The notes under the pieces: generated by a model
The model's input: the letters and a program-made list of their open reading frames with translations, nothing else
Told to the model about the DNA's origin: nothing
The model's database searches: none
Part shown: positions 1 to 7,165 of the stretch, piece after piece
Layout: every line of letters begins with the position of its first letter
How positions within the stretch are numbered: the stretch's first letter is position 1
Made by a program: the position numbers and the translations under genes
Assembly (NCBI GenBank): GCA_023251275.1
Contig: JAHEZC010000124.1
Span: 1 to 7,288 of the forward strand
Source of the DNA: Parafilimonas sp.
GTDB lineage: Bacteria; Bacteroidota; Bacteroidia; Chitinophagales; Chitinophagaceae
Length of the DNA: 7,288 nt
Reading direction: 5' to 3'

Positions 1-3000
1 AAACGATTTTTATCATCAGGCATGACAGCGTTTACATTGAAGTAATTTCTCTCGCAGGGCAAACGCAAACATTGCTCACTTTACTCCAAACACCCGCTTA
101 CGGGCTAACCGATATTATCAGCAATGGCCCCAATTCATTGATCATTACGGGGAAATTTCCTATTGCACATCTGACCAAACTGGATAGTTTACCGGCGTCG
201 GCATATATCAATTTTGTAAGGCCACTGTTCCCACCGCTTGGCAATTCGGGTATCATAAACAGCCAGGGAGACAGCGCCATGCAATCTGGTTTTGTCAGGG
301 GTGGTTATAATCTTTCAGGAGATGGTGTTAAGATCGGCGTGCTTTCAGACAGTTACAACACCATTTTAGGCAATCCGGCACAAACCAATATAGTCAATGG
401 TGATCTTCCCGGAGCCGGTAATCCCAACCACCCGACACCGGTGAATGTACTCAAGGAATATCCTTTTGGAGGCGCCAGCGACGAGGGAAGAGCAATGCTG
501 CAGATAATTCATGACATAGCTCCAAATGCAACGCTTGACTTCCGAACAGGATTTATTTCCTCCGGGGATTTTGCCCAGGGTGTCCTTCAGCTTCAGCAGG
601 ATGGATGTAATATTATTGTAGATGATGTTACTTATATCAACGATCCTTTTTTTGATGACGGGCTGATTTCACAGGCAATTAACTATGTAACTTCACAAGG
701 TGTTTCCTATTTTTCTGCAGCAGGTAATTACGGAACAGCTTCTTATTCCGGTATATTCAACCCAACTGCTCCACCGAATGGAATAACAGGCTTTGCACAT
801 AATTTCGGCGGAACTTTTTTACAGAACGATTCGCTTTACCCAGGTACCTATACTATGGTGATGCAATGGCAGGATTCGATTTATTCGATAGGCCAGACAA
901 GCACGGGAACAACTGTTGACCTTGATATCTATTTAACTGATAGCCAGGGAAAAACACTTTTCGGATTCAACAGGAACAATATTGGCGGAGACCCAATGGA
1001 AGTAATTCCATTTACAGTAACAGCACCGACCACAACCAATATAATGATCATCCAGGCTAACGGCAACAAACCGGTACCTTTCAAATATGTTGTCTTTCGG
1101 GGGAATTTAAAAATCAATACCTTCAATACAGGCAATTCTACTATTGTGGGTCATGCCAACGCCGATTCGTCAATCACTGTAGGCGCAGTACGTTATACAA
1201 AAACACCTGCGTTCGGTGTAAACGTACCTGTAGTTGAAACTTTTTCTTCTCTTGGAGGCACTACTGTCAGAGGATCTGTCAGGAATAAACCTGATTTCAC
1301 TGCACCTGACGGGGCAAGTACGACGATTGATTTTGGCTCCATTAATATTACCGGAACACCGTTCCCGAGCTTCTTTGGTACTTCTGCCGCCGCACCACAT
1401 GCAGCAGCAGTAGCTGCATTGCTGATAGAAGGAAAGAAAAAATATACTAATCAAACTTTGATTCCGTCACAAGTAAGAAACCTGCTTCAAAGTTCAGCAT
1501 TACCGATAGGAGGCCCCGGGTTTAACTTTTTATCAGGTTATGGATTTATCCGGGCCGATTCTGCAATGAAGACAATTGCTTCTCCTACACCATTAGTCAT
1601 AAAACTTGCATTACAGGATAGCAGTATTGCACCGGGAACACAAAATATCAACATTATAGTAACCGGAAATTATTTTAGTCCCAATACGATAATAAAATTC
1701 CGCACAACAAATTTGCCAACGACTATAGTTAATTCAACTACTGCCATTGCACAGGTTCCGGCTTTTACAGGCAATCCGCCTATCACGGCATTTACGCCGC
1801 CAAAGTCAATATCCGGAGCTGATGGAGGATTTTCTCATGATACACTATATCTTTTCAGTCCTGTAAAGAAAATCGTCACTGTAACGGCAGATAATAAATC
1901 CAAAAAATATGGTGAAAAAATACCTGCCTTCACTGCTACAATTCTTGTGGACAGCGTACCATTGAGTAATACCACTTTTACCCTGCATCAACTTGGGCTT
2001 GACAGTATCATTTACACTACACCCGCATCAAATCTGAGTAATGCCGGAATTTATTTTATCAGGCCATCCATGAGAGTGCTCAACCCTGCCGACTCTGCAG
2101 ATGCCGCACTCCTTGAATCATATAAGTATGTTTTCACTGACGGCCTTTTATCAATAGACAAAATGCCTTTGTTAATAACACCCAGGGATACAACGTTTCA
2201 TTACGGAGATAAGATAGGTGGATTTGGATTTAATTATACATATTCTGATGCTAATATAGCACCGGGAGATAAGGCTGCTTTCCTTGATACGATTATTACA
2301 ACCCACCACGCTAACCTTGTTGATACTGCGATTGCCGTATTAAATTTTTCAGGATTCAACGGAACTATTACCGACGCTCAACTGGCGCAACTTAGCTTCC
2401 TTGCTACCGGAAATGCTATTTCAAGCGGTAAAGCTATTTTCAGTAAAAGCATAAATATAAACGGGACAACAAAGACTGATACCACTAATGTAGTTGATGT
2501 ACCTGCACAAGCCATTGTTAATTTCATAGCTGAGCCGGTATCAGCTAACCTTGTTAATGGCAAGGCGATCTTCAGCGGCATATCATTACTCAGCGGCGAA
2601 GCCACACTCAATGGCAAAGCAATATTTAGTAAAAGCACTACCATTTTAAACAGTGCAAACACAAATGACAGCAGTAACGAAAAACTGGCAGTAATTGTAA
2701 ATGCAAATGACCTGGGATCGGGCTCATCATCTGAAATTTCCGAATTGAAAGCAATCAACGTAATAACAGCCATAACAGCCGGTATCAATACCATAGTACC
2801 GGGTGCAATGCTCTCAAATAATTTTAAAATAACTTATGCTACCAATCATTTTACTATTTCGCCGGCAGAACTTACAATAAAAACAAAGGATACTTCTTTT
2901 GCTTATGGCGTAACCCCGGTTTACAGGGATACTATAATTGGTCTTAAATATAATGATGTATTAAGTGACGTAGTAACAGGTGCGGCCGCGCATTCTTTGC

Positions 3001-4286
3001 TTAATGCTAGCAATAACCCAGTTACCGGCAGCAAGATTCCAGTGGGGATATATAAAATTGTGCCATATAATTTGCCGCTTGCACAACCATCAAATTATAC
3101 AGTAAAGTATGTGAACGACGGTAAATTAACCGTTACCAAAGCAACATTGCAGGCCAAATGTGCCGATACATCCAGGGAATATGGTTCGCCTAATCCGGTG
3201 TTCAGGATTATTTACCAGGGATTCGTAAATGGTGATGATCCTTCCAGCCTGAGTCCCAAGCCTGTTGCAAGTACGGCAGCGACCAAGAATTCGAATGCAG
3301 GAATATATCCAATCACATTATCAACCGGTTCATCTGCCAACTATACAATTGTGAGTACAAATGGCAAGTTGACAATAACACCTGCGCCATTAACGGTGAA
3401 GGCCGACGATAAATATATATACGATAACGCTTCGTTGCCGGCATTTACTTCAACGATCACAGGATTCAAAAATGGTGATGATGCATCATCCTGCTTTACT
3501 TCAGGTCCTGTTTACAAAGTGACCCCGACTTATACAAAGGGAAATCCGGGTCTCTATACTATAACGCCTTCAGGTCTGAAACTTAAAACTCCCGGAAATT
3601 ATACCATCATTTACCAAACAGGCAACCTTTATGTGACTCATTATGGATGCAGCAGTATCACCACAAAGTTGAATTGTGTACAGAAATTAACGAATGATCC
3701 ATCAGGTTATTCCTACGTTGCGAAATTTTCTTATACCAATAACAATACAACGACAGTATATGTGCCTTTGGGAAGCAGCAATAGAATTACTACCAGCGGA
3801 TCAGGAAGTTTCAGCGGGCAACCACCCATTGCATTTGCGCCGGGCACAGGAACATTCAATATCTATTTTAATGGTGTAACGATCACCTGGAAATTAGTGA
3901 CTTCAGCCACATCGTCGGCGAGCGCCAGTTCTTCATCTGCAAAGTGTACAGGTTCGTTTGCGGCACAAACAACTTCGTCCCTAATGAGCAGCTCGATGAT
4001 GGGGAGCCTGAGCACTCAACCTGATAGTTCAGAGCTTTATCAAAATGCCGGAGCATACCCGAATCCAACAACAGGATGGGTTAATTTCAATATCGGCAAC
4101 GCATTGATATCAGAAAAAGATATCCAGGTGATCGGTACGTTAGGAACACGTTACCCCGTAAAGATGAATGGTAATGCATCTGTTGGTAAATTCAGCCTTA
4201 ATCTTTCAGGGTTCGCTCCCGGTGTATATTTCGTAAGGGTTCGTGTGGAAAATAATTTCAAACTGTTCCGCATTGTCAAATTATAA
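1..4286 (+). CDS. Secreted subtilase-fold (S8/S53-like) peptidase with MBG domains and T9SS sorting domain, 5' partial
   Basis: This is a cell-surface or secreted serine-peptidase-like protein. The frame has no stop back to the left edge (first whole codon at 3), so the TTG at 72 is an internal Leu codon and the signal peptide is missing; 1427 residues are visible. Numbering from codon 72: propeptide-like 1-75; protease 84-500 with Asp93 (GVLSDSYN), Glu138 (SDEGRAM) where subtilisins have His, Asn219 (SAAGN) and Ser438 (FGTSAAAP). A PPC-like beta-sandwich is inserted at about 240-346. Next come an IPT/TIG-like segment at about 506-598, five MBG-like domains (601-1189), a three-Cys module (1193-1292), a Ser-rich linker and a type IX sorting domain (1328-1404). 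The layout implies Sec export, then outer-membrane passage by T9SS with removal of the C-terminal domain. Activity and substrate cannot be read from sequence; the protein could be an adhesin with a weak or self-processing protease. Family assignment is firm, function is inferred. Confidence 0.9.
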   Translation, partial: TIFIIRHDSVYIEVISLAGQTQTLLTLLQTPAYGLTDIISNGPNSLIITGKFPIAHLTKLDSLPASAYINFVRPLFPPLGNSGIINSQGDSAMQSGFVRGGYNLSGDGVKIGVLSDSYNTILGNPAQTNIVNGDLPGAGNPNHPTPVNVLKEYPFGGASDEGRAMLQIIHDIAPNATLDFRTGFISSGDFAQGVLQLQQDGCNIIVDDVTYINDPFFDDGLISQAINYVTSQGVSYFSAAGNYGTASYSGIFNPTAPPNGITGFAHNFGGTFLQNDSLYPGTYTMVMQWQDSIYSIGQTSTGTTVDLDIYLTDSQGKTLFGFNRNNIGGDPMEVIPFTVTAPTTTNIMIIQANGNKPVPFKYVVFRGNLKINTFNTGNSTIVGHANADSSITVGAVRYTKTPAFGVNVPVVETFSSLGGTTVRGSVRNKPDFTAPDGASTTIDFGSINITGTPFPSFFGTSAAAPHAAAVAALLIEGKKKYTNQTLIPSQVRNLLQSSALPIGGPGFNFLSGYGFIRADSAMKTIASPTPLVIKLALQDSSIAPGTQNINIIVTGNYFSPNTIIKFRTTNLPTTIVNSTTAIAQVPAFTGNPPITAFTPPKSISGADGGFSHDTLYLFSPVKKIVTVTADNKSKKYGEKIPAFTATILVDSVPLSNTTFTLHQLGLDSIIYTTPASNLSNAGIYFIRPSMRVLNPADSADAALLESYKYVFTDGLLSIDKMPLLITPRDTTFHYGDKIGGFGFNYTYSDANIAPGDKAAFLDTIITTHHANLVDTAIAVLNFSGFNGTITDAQLAQLSFLATGNAISSGKAIFSKSININGTTKTDTTNVVDVPAQAIVNFIAEPVSANLVNGKAIFSGISLLSGEATLNGKAIFSKSTTILNSANTNDSSNEKLAVIVNANDLGSGSSSEISELKAINVITAITAGINTIVPGAMLSNNFKITYATNHFTISPAELTIKTKDTSFAYGVTPVYRDTIIGLKYNDVLSDVVTGAAAHSLLNASNNPVTGSKIPVGIYKIVPYNLPLAQPSNYTVKYVNDGKLTVTKATLQAKCADTSREYGSPNPVFRIIYQGFVNGDDPSSLSPKPVASTAATKNSNAGIYPITLSTGSSANYTIVSTNGKLTITPAPLTVKADDKYIYDNASLPAFTSTITGFKNGDDASSCFTSGPVYKVTPTYTKGNPGLYTITPSGLKLKTPGNYTIIYQTGNLYVTHYGCSSITTKLNCVQKLTNDPSGYSYVAKFSYTNNNTTTVYVPLGSSNRITTSGSGSFSGQPPIAFAPGTGTFNIYFNGVTITWKLVTSATSSASASSSSAKCTGSFAAQTTSSLMSSSMMGSLSTQPDSSELYQNAGAYPNPTTGWVNFNIGNALISEKDIQVIGTLGTRYPVKMNGNASVGKFSLNLSGFAPGVYFVRVRVENNFKLFRIVKL
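1872..3638 (+). repeat. Tandem array of five MBG-like beta domains within the protease gene
   Basis: Diverged protein-level tandem repeats at residues about 601-697, 699-930, 933-1022, 1025-1103 and 1107-1189 (numbered from codon 72). Each unit opens with a strand such as VTVTADNKSKKYG, LTIKTKDTSFAYG or LQAKCADTSREYG. Most close with a Tyr-rich strand plus 'G-L/K-L-x-I/V' (for example NDGKLTVTKATL, TNGKLTITPAPL). This is the pattern of the MBG family of bacterial surface proteins. The usual size is 80-90 residues; unit 2 is about 230 because of an insertion. The units probably act as a stalk or carbohydrate/surface-contact region; that role is inferred. Confidence 0.8.
2427..2636 (+). repeat. 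Three-copy GKAIFS mini-repeat inside MBG domain 2
   Basis: GKAIFSKS occurs at 2427-2450, GKAIFSG at 2559-2579 and GKAIFSKS at 2613-2636, that is residues 786, 830 and 848. Copies 2 and 3 are preceded by Asn (NGKAIFS). The third base of every codon of the shared GKAIFS core varies among the copies (for example GCT/GCG/GCA and ATT/ATC/ATA), while the peptide is unchanged. They lie in a roughly 170-residue insertion that interrupts MBG unit 2. Confidence 0.8.
4053..4283 (+). other. Type IX secretion C-terminal sorting domain (type A-like)
   Basis: The last 77 residues of the protease begin with AYPNPTTGWVNF, continue with a short strand IQVIGTLG, then 'F-x-L-x-LSGFAPGVYFVRV', and end with FKLFRIVKL. 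The order YPNP-T-G, 'L-x-G-x-Y-x-V-x-V' and a terminal 'K/R-x-I/V-K/L' strand is the hallmark of the Por secretion tail. In this family the domain directs the protein through the T9SS and is cut off on export. A Ser-rich flexible linker sits just before it. Confidence 0.9.
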
Positions 4287-4327
4287 AATGCAACCTGTCG
4301 GAAAAAAGCGGAGTACTTTGCATAAAA

Positions 4328-4364
4328 AATCAGGATAAGCTGAATGATCTTCATTATCCTGATT
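4328..4364 (+). terminator. Hairpin, probable transcription terminator after the protease gene
   Basis: The arms AATCAGGATAA (4328-4338) and TTATCCTGATT (4354-4364) are perfectly complementary over 11 bp. Inside, TGAA (4341-4344) pairs with TTCA (4350-4353), leaving a 2-nt GC bulge and a 5-nt loop. It starts 42 bases after the stop codon. The plus-strand 3' tail is only moderately U-rich (ATAATTGTTT). On the minus strand the stem runs directly into six T's, which is the better terminator tail. It may therefore act in both directions, or serve mainly as an mRNA 3'-end stabiliser. Confidence 0.55.
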
Positions 4365-4368
4365 ATAA

Positions 4369-4400
4369 TTGTTTAAATAAAAGTGCTGATAAGAATTTTG
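4369..4400 (+). promoter_or_regulatory. Weak Bacteroidota-type promoter candidate for the cyclase gene
   Basis: TTG at 4369-4371 and GAATTTTG at 4393-4400 are separated by 21 bases, which resembles the Bacteroidota TTTG / TAnnTTTG pair. The -7 box has one mismatch in the TA position and the -33 box is only partly matched. It would start transcription at about 4407, giving a short leader of about 33 bases before the ATG at 4440. There is no clear Shine-Dalgarno site before that ATG, which is usual in this phylum. Tentative. Confidence 0.25.
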
Positions 4401-4439
4401 ATAAAGGCCATTTTAAAGCTGGTTTCGAAGACGTGAATT

Positions 4440-6371
4440 ATGAAAAACTTCCATTATCAATTACTGTTGCTTTTTATTTTCTTTTCATTGAAAGGATTTG
4501 CACAGGAAGCGGATGACCTGAAACTTAAATCTGCTTTGTCTGCTGCTAAAGAAGACACTGGTAAAGTAAACATACTTCTTCAACTCAGTGATTATTACCT
4601 TGGCTCCGACCCTGATGAAGCCAAAAGCTATGGAATAAAGGCGATGGAGCTTGCACAATTACTTAAGTACAAAACTGGTCTTGCGCTTGCATTTAAAAAT
4701 ATCGGGGCTGCATATTATACTTTGGGAAATTATCCCGAAACAATTAGTTTTTTAGGGCAGGCATTAAACATATATGACTCGATAGGCGACCTCGACGGAA
4801 AGGCAAAGATGCTGAACAATATCGGTACCGTATATTATAACAAAGGGGAAGATGACAAAGCATTGGAAAGTTATTTCCAATCTTATGAAGTAGCTCAAAA
4901 ACTGGGCGATAAAGTTCGTATTGCCACTGCACTGAGTAATATCGGAAACGTTTACCATAACAAAAGTGCCACAAGAGGCCAGGCGCTTGAATATTTTTTA
5001 AAATCATTAAAGCTGGGAGAAGAGGCAGGTGATAAAAATGTGATCGGTGGCGCCAGTGTGAATTTAGGCGAAGTGTACCAGGAATTAAATAAAGATGACT
5101 CTGCACTTTTCTATTTTCAAAAATCTCTTAAGGCTTATGAAAATACTGTGGATATTCCTTATTCCTTAAATGATATAGGCAATGTCTATGAAAAGAAAGG
5201 AGATTATAAACAGGCTGCATATTATCATGCCCAGGCCTACAATATTGCTAAAAAATTCGACGCAAAACTGGATATGGCGCAATCACAACTGGGTCTTGGC
5301 AGAACTTTTTTAAAGAGTAAAGATTACGAAGCGGCCGTTAAAGCATATACGGAAGCAGAAGCTATTTCTTTAGAAATAAGCTCAAAAAAAGAGCTTGACA
5401 GCGCTTATGCCGGCCTTGCCAACACATACTACAGTCTGAATGATCCGGACAAAGCGTATAAGTACCAAAAGCTTTACAGTAACCTTGCAGATACTCTCAA
5501 CAGCCTGACGCTGGCAGATAAGCTTACCAATCTTCAAACCAATTTCGAAATAGTGCAAAGGCAAAACCAGATCAACCTGCTTACAAAAGATAAGGCGCTG
5601 CAGGACCTGGACCTGAGAAGACAAAAGTTGGCAAGAAATGCATTGGGAGCAGGTCTTGCAATGATCTTTGTCATTGCCTTCATCCTGTACAGGAACTACA
5701 GGATAAAAGTAAAAACCAACAAACTTCTGGACAAGCAGAAAGTGGAAATTGAGAATCTATTATTAAATATTTTACCCGCTGAAGTAGCCAATGAGTTACA
5801 GGTAAATGGGTACGCCACGCCGAGATATTATGACAGTGTTTCCGTTTTATTTACCGACTTCAAAAGCTTCACTAAAATTGCCGACGCACTTTCACCACAC
5901 GAAGTTGTTTCTGAATTAAATGCATGCTTCATGGCTTTCGATGATATCGTGGAGAAACACAATCTTGAAAAGATAAAAACCATTGGTGACGCATACATGA
6001 TCGCAGGAGGCATTCCTCTTAAAAATGATACACACCCAGTAAATATTATCAAAGCTGCCATGGAAATCCGCGATTTTATGAAGACGAGAAATGAGAGTCG
6101 GGCAGATACAAATATGGCGAGATGGGATATCCGGATAGGCATTCACACGGGACCTTTGGTAGCAGGTGTGGTAGGCAAAAAGAAATATGCCTATGATATC
6201 TGGGGAAGTACGGTAAACATTGCCAGCCGTGTAGAGAGCAATGGCCAGGAAGGCCAGATAAATATTTCCGCCGCCACCTACGAATTGATAAAAGATAAAT
6301 ACAATTGCACTTATCGCGGAAAGATCTCGGCTAAAAACCTTGGTGAGATAGACATGTATTTTGTTGCCTAA
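4440..6371 (+). CDS. Membrane-anchored class III adenylate cyclase with periplasmic TPR sensor domain
   Basis: Predicted to convert ATP to cyclic AMP in the cytoplasm. Residues 1-22 are a signal peptide (Lys-Asn, then a Leu/Phe-rich core, ending GFAQ). About eight TPRs span 42-352, followed by a helical, coiled-coil-prone stretch (355-398), one transmembrane helix (about 399-417) and a signalling helix (425-455). The cyclase domain spans about 460-643. Its catalytic set is complete: metal ligands Asp473 (LFTDFKSFT) and Asp517 (KTIGDAYM), adenine-selecting Lys513 and Asp586 (YDIWG), and transition-state Asn593 and Arg597 (TVNIASR). Lys/Asp rather than Glu/Cys points to ATP, not GTP; one chain carries all residues, so a homodimer with two active sites is expected. 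The TPRs should face the periplasm and could sense a protein or peptide; the ligand is unknown. The start is the first Met and leads straight into the signal peptide. The gene has its own spacer after a hairpin, so it is probably not co-transcribed with the protease. Confidence 0.93.
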   Translation: MKNFHYQLLLLFIFFSLKGFAQEADDLKLKSALSAAKEDTGKVNILLQLSDYYLGSDPDEAKSYGIKAMELAQLLKYKTGLALAFKNIGAAYYTLGNYPETISFLGQALNIYDSIGDLDGKAKMLNNIGTVYYNKGEDDKALESYFQSYEVAQKLGDKVRIATALSNIGNVYHNKSATRGQALEYFLKSLKLGEEAGDKNVIGGASVNLGEVYQELNKDDSALFYFQKSLKAYENTVDIPYSLNDIGNVYEKKGDYKQAAYYHAQAYNIAKKFDAKLDMAQSQLGLGRTFLKSKDYEAAVKAYTEAEAISLEISSKKELDSAYAGLANTYYSLNDPDKAYKYQKLYSNLADTLNSLTLADKLTNLQTNFEIVQRQNQINLLTKDKALQDLDLRRQKLARNALGAGLAMIFVIAFILYRNYRIKVKTNKLLDKQKVEIENLLLNILPAEVANELQVNGYATPRYYDSVSVLFTDFKSFTKIADALSPHEVVSELNACFMAFDDIVEKHNLEKIKTIGDAYMIAGGIPLKNDTHPVNIIKAAMEIRDFMKTRNESRADTNMARWDIRIGIHTGPLVAGVVGKKKYAYDIWGSTVNIASRVESNGQEGQINISAATYELIKDKYNCTYRGKISAKNLGEIDMYFVA

Positions 6372-6465
6372 AAGATTTCGGAAAAATTATTTGTAGGCGT
6401 AAGAACCTGCATGAGAAATAGCAGATCGGGATGGATGCCGAAACTATGATCGGAGAATCCAATAT

Positions 6466-6473
6466 TATATTTG
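6466..6473 (+). promoter_or_regulatory. -7 promoter box (TATATTTG) for the ferritin-like gene
   Basis: TATATTTG matches the Bacteroidota -7 consensus TAnnTTTG exactly and lies 31 bases before the GTG start, giving an expected leader of about 25 bases. No good TTTG -33 box is found at the expected distance; the nearest is TATG at 6445-6448 with a 17-base spacer. With no terminator visible between the cyclase and this gene, read-through from the cyclase is also possible. Confidence 0.4.
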
Positions 6474-6504
6474 AAGGCGCAACTGACACATACAAAGAAC
6501 AAAC

Positions 6505-7068
6505 GTGACACTCAATCATCCCAATTTAATTGTCTTACTGCAAAGAGCATATTCTGCTGAAAAAGCGGCTGCTTTTGCTTACCAGGGTCATGCCGGGTCT
6601 GTTAAAAATAAGGATGAAAAAAGCGCCATTAACCAAATCGAAATTGATGAGTGGAATCATCGTAAAGAAGTATTAATGATAATGCAGCAATACGATATTC
6701 CCATTTCAAAGTATTATGAAATCCGTTTTCATCTGATTGGAAAAATTATTTCATTCAGTTGTTATATTATCGGCTGGTTTATCCCTTTTTATTTTGCAGG
6801 GAGATTAGAGAGCGGAAACGTTTGTGAATATTTCCGAATAAAACAATATTTTAATGATCTCGGAATCAAAGAGCATGGTATAGTATTGTATGAAATGGGA
6901 ATCAAAGAAAAAGAACATGAAGTTTATTTCCTGCAAAAAATAAAAAACAATAAGCTCCTCCCATTCTTTGAAAAAATTTTTGCATGGGGCGGGAAGAAAA
7001 GCTTCAATAACATTGACCTCGATAAAAAATATCCTGTTGAGGATTCGGATGGGTATTGTAAGAAATAA
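6505..7068 (+). CDS. Ferritin-like putative di-iron protein (COQ7/demethoxyubiquinone hydroxylase-like)
   Basis: The 187-residue protein has the layout of a four-helix di-iron protein. Likely ligands are Glu19 in helix 1 (AYSAEKAAAFAYQGH), Glu49 and His52 in helix 2 (ExxH within IDEWNHR), Glu102 or Glu108 in helix 3 (RLESGNVCEYF), and Glu135 with His138 in helix 4 (KEKEHE). Between helices 2 and 3, residues 77-99 are strongly hydrophobic and could dip into a membrane, as in COQ7-type enzymes. An aromatic, basic C-terminus (FAWGGKKSF) follows. It starts with GTG: an in-frame stop at 6484-6486 leaves no ATG upstream, and the next Met (residue 58) would remove two helices. There is no signal peptide, so it should be cytoplasmic or on the inner membrane face. 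The fold is likely; the reaction is unknown and could be oxidation, hydroxylation or iron/oxidant handling. Confidence 0.8.
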   Translation: MTLNHPNLIVLLQRAYSAEKAAAFAYQGHAGSVKNKDEKSAINQIEIDEWNHRKEVLMIMQQYDIPISKYYEIRFHLIGKIISFSCYIIGWFIPFYFAGRLESGNVCEYFRIKQYFNDLGIKEHGIVLYEMGIKEKEHEVYFLQKIKNNKLLPFFEKIFAWGGKKSFNNIDLDKKYPVEDSDGYCKK

Positions 7069-7100
7069 AAATGCACAAAAAATCTTCGAGGACAATCATG

Positions 7101-7142
7101 CAAAACAAAACCGAACAGCTTCAAAATCAAAACTGCCCGGTC
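7101..7142 (-). terminator. Intrinsic terminator for the convergent minus-strand gene
   Basis: Read on the minus strand, ACCGGGCAG (7141-7133) pairs with CTGTTCGGT (7118-7110) over nine base pairs, two of them G-U, with a 14-base loop, and is followed by a T-rich tail (TTTGTTTTG). On the plus strand the same positions give A-C mismatches, so the hairpin is strand-specific. It begins about 24 bases after the stop codon of the minus-strand gene, where a terminator is expected. Confidence 0.55.
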
Positions 7143-7165
7143 ATATTTTATTCAATTCATCCCGT

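Noticed and set aside
2378..2794. 138-residue minus-strand open frame opposite the MBG 2 insertion
   Set aside because: It is antisense to a well-supported coding region. Its hydrophobic, repetitive content (KIALPL motifs) is just the mirror of the GKAIFS repeats, and it has no start signal or domain.
4314..4320. TACTTTG, a near -7 box just before the hairpin, which would make the hairpin a leader element of the cyclase mRNA
   Set aside because: The spacing between TA and TTTG is one base short of the consensus and no -33 box is visible at the right distance. It remains a weak alternative to the candidate at 4369-4400.
4744..5106. 120-residue minus-strand open frame inside the cyclase TPR region
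   Set aside because: It lies fully inside the clearly real TPR coding sequence, has no recognisable domain, and has composition typical of an antisense shadow.
5828..6146. Overlapping minus-strand open frames (104 and 76 residues) opposite the cyclase catalytic domain
   Set aside because: The plus strand here encodes invariant catalytic motifs; the minus frames are shadows without domains.
6411..6449. Tiny ORF of about 12 codons in the spacer before the ferritin-like gene
   Set aside because: It is too short, has no ribosome-site or conservation evidence, and lies upstream of the better promoter box.
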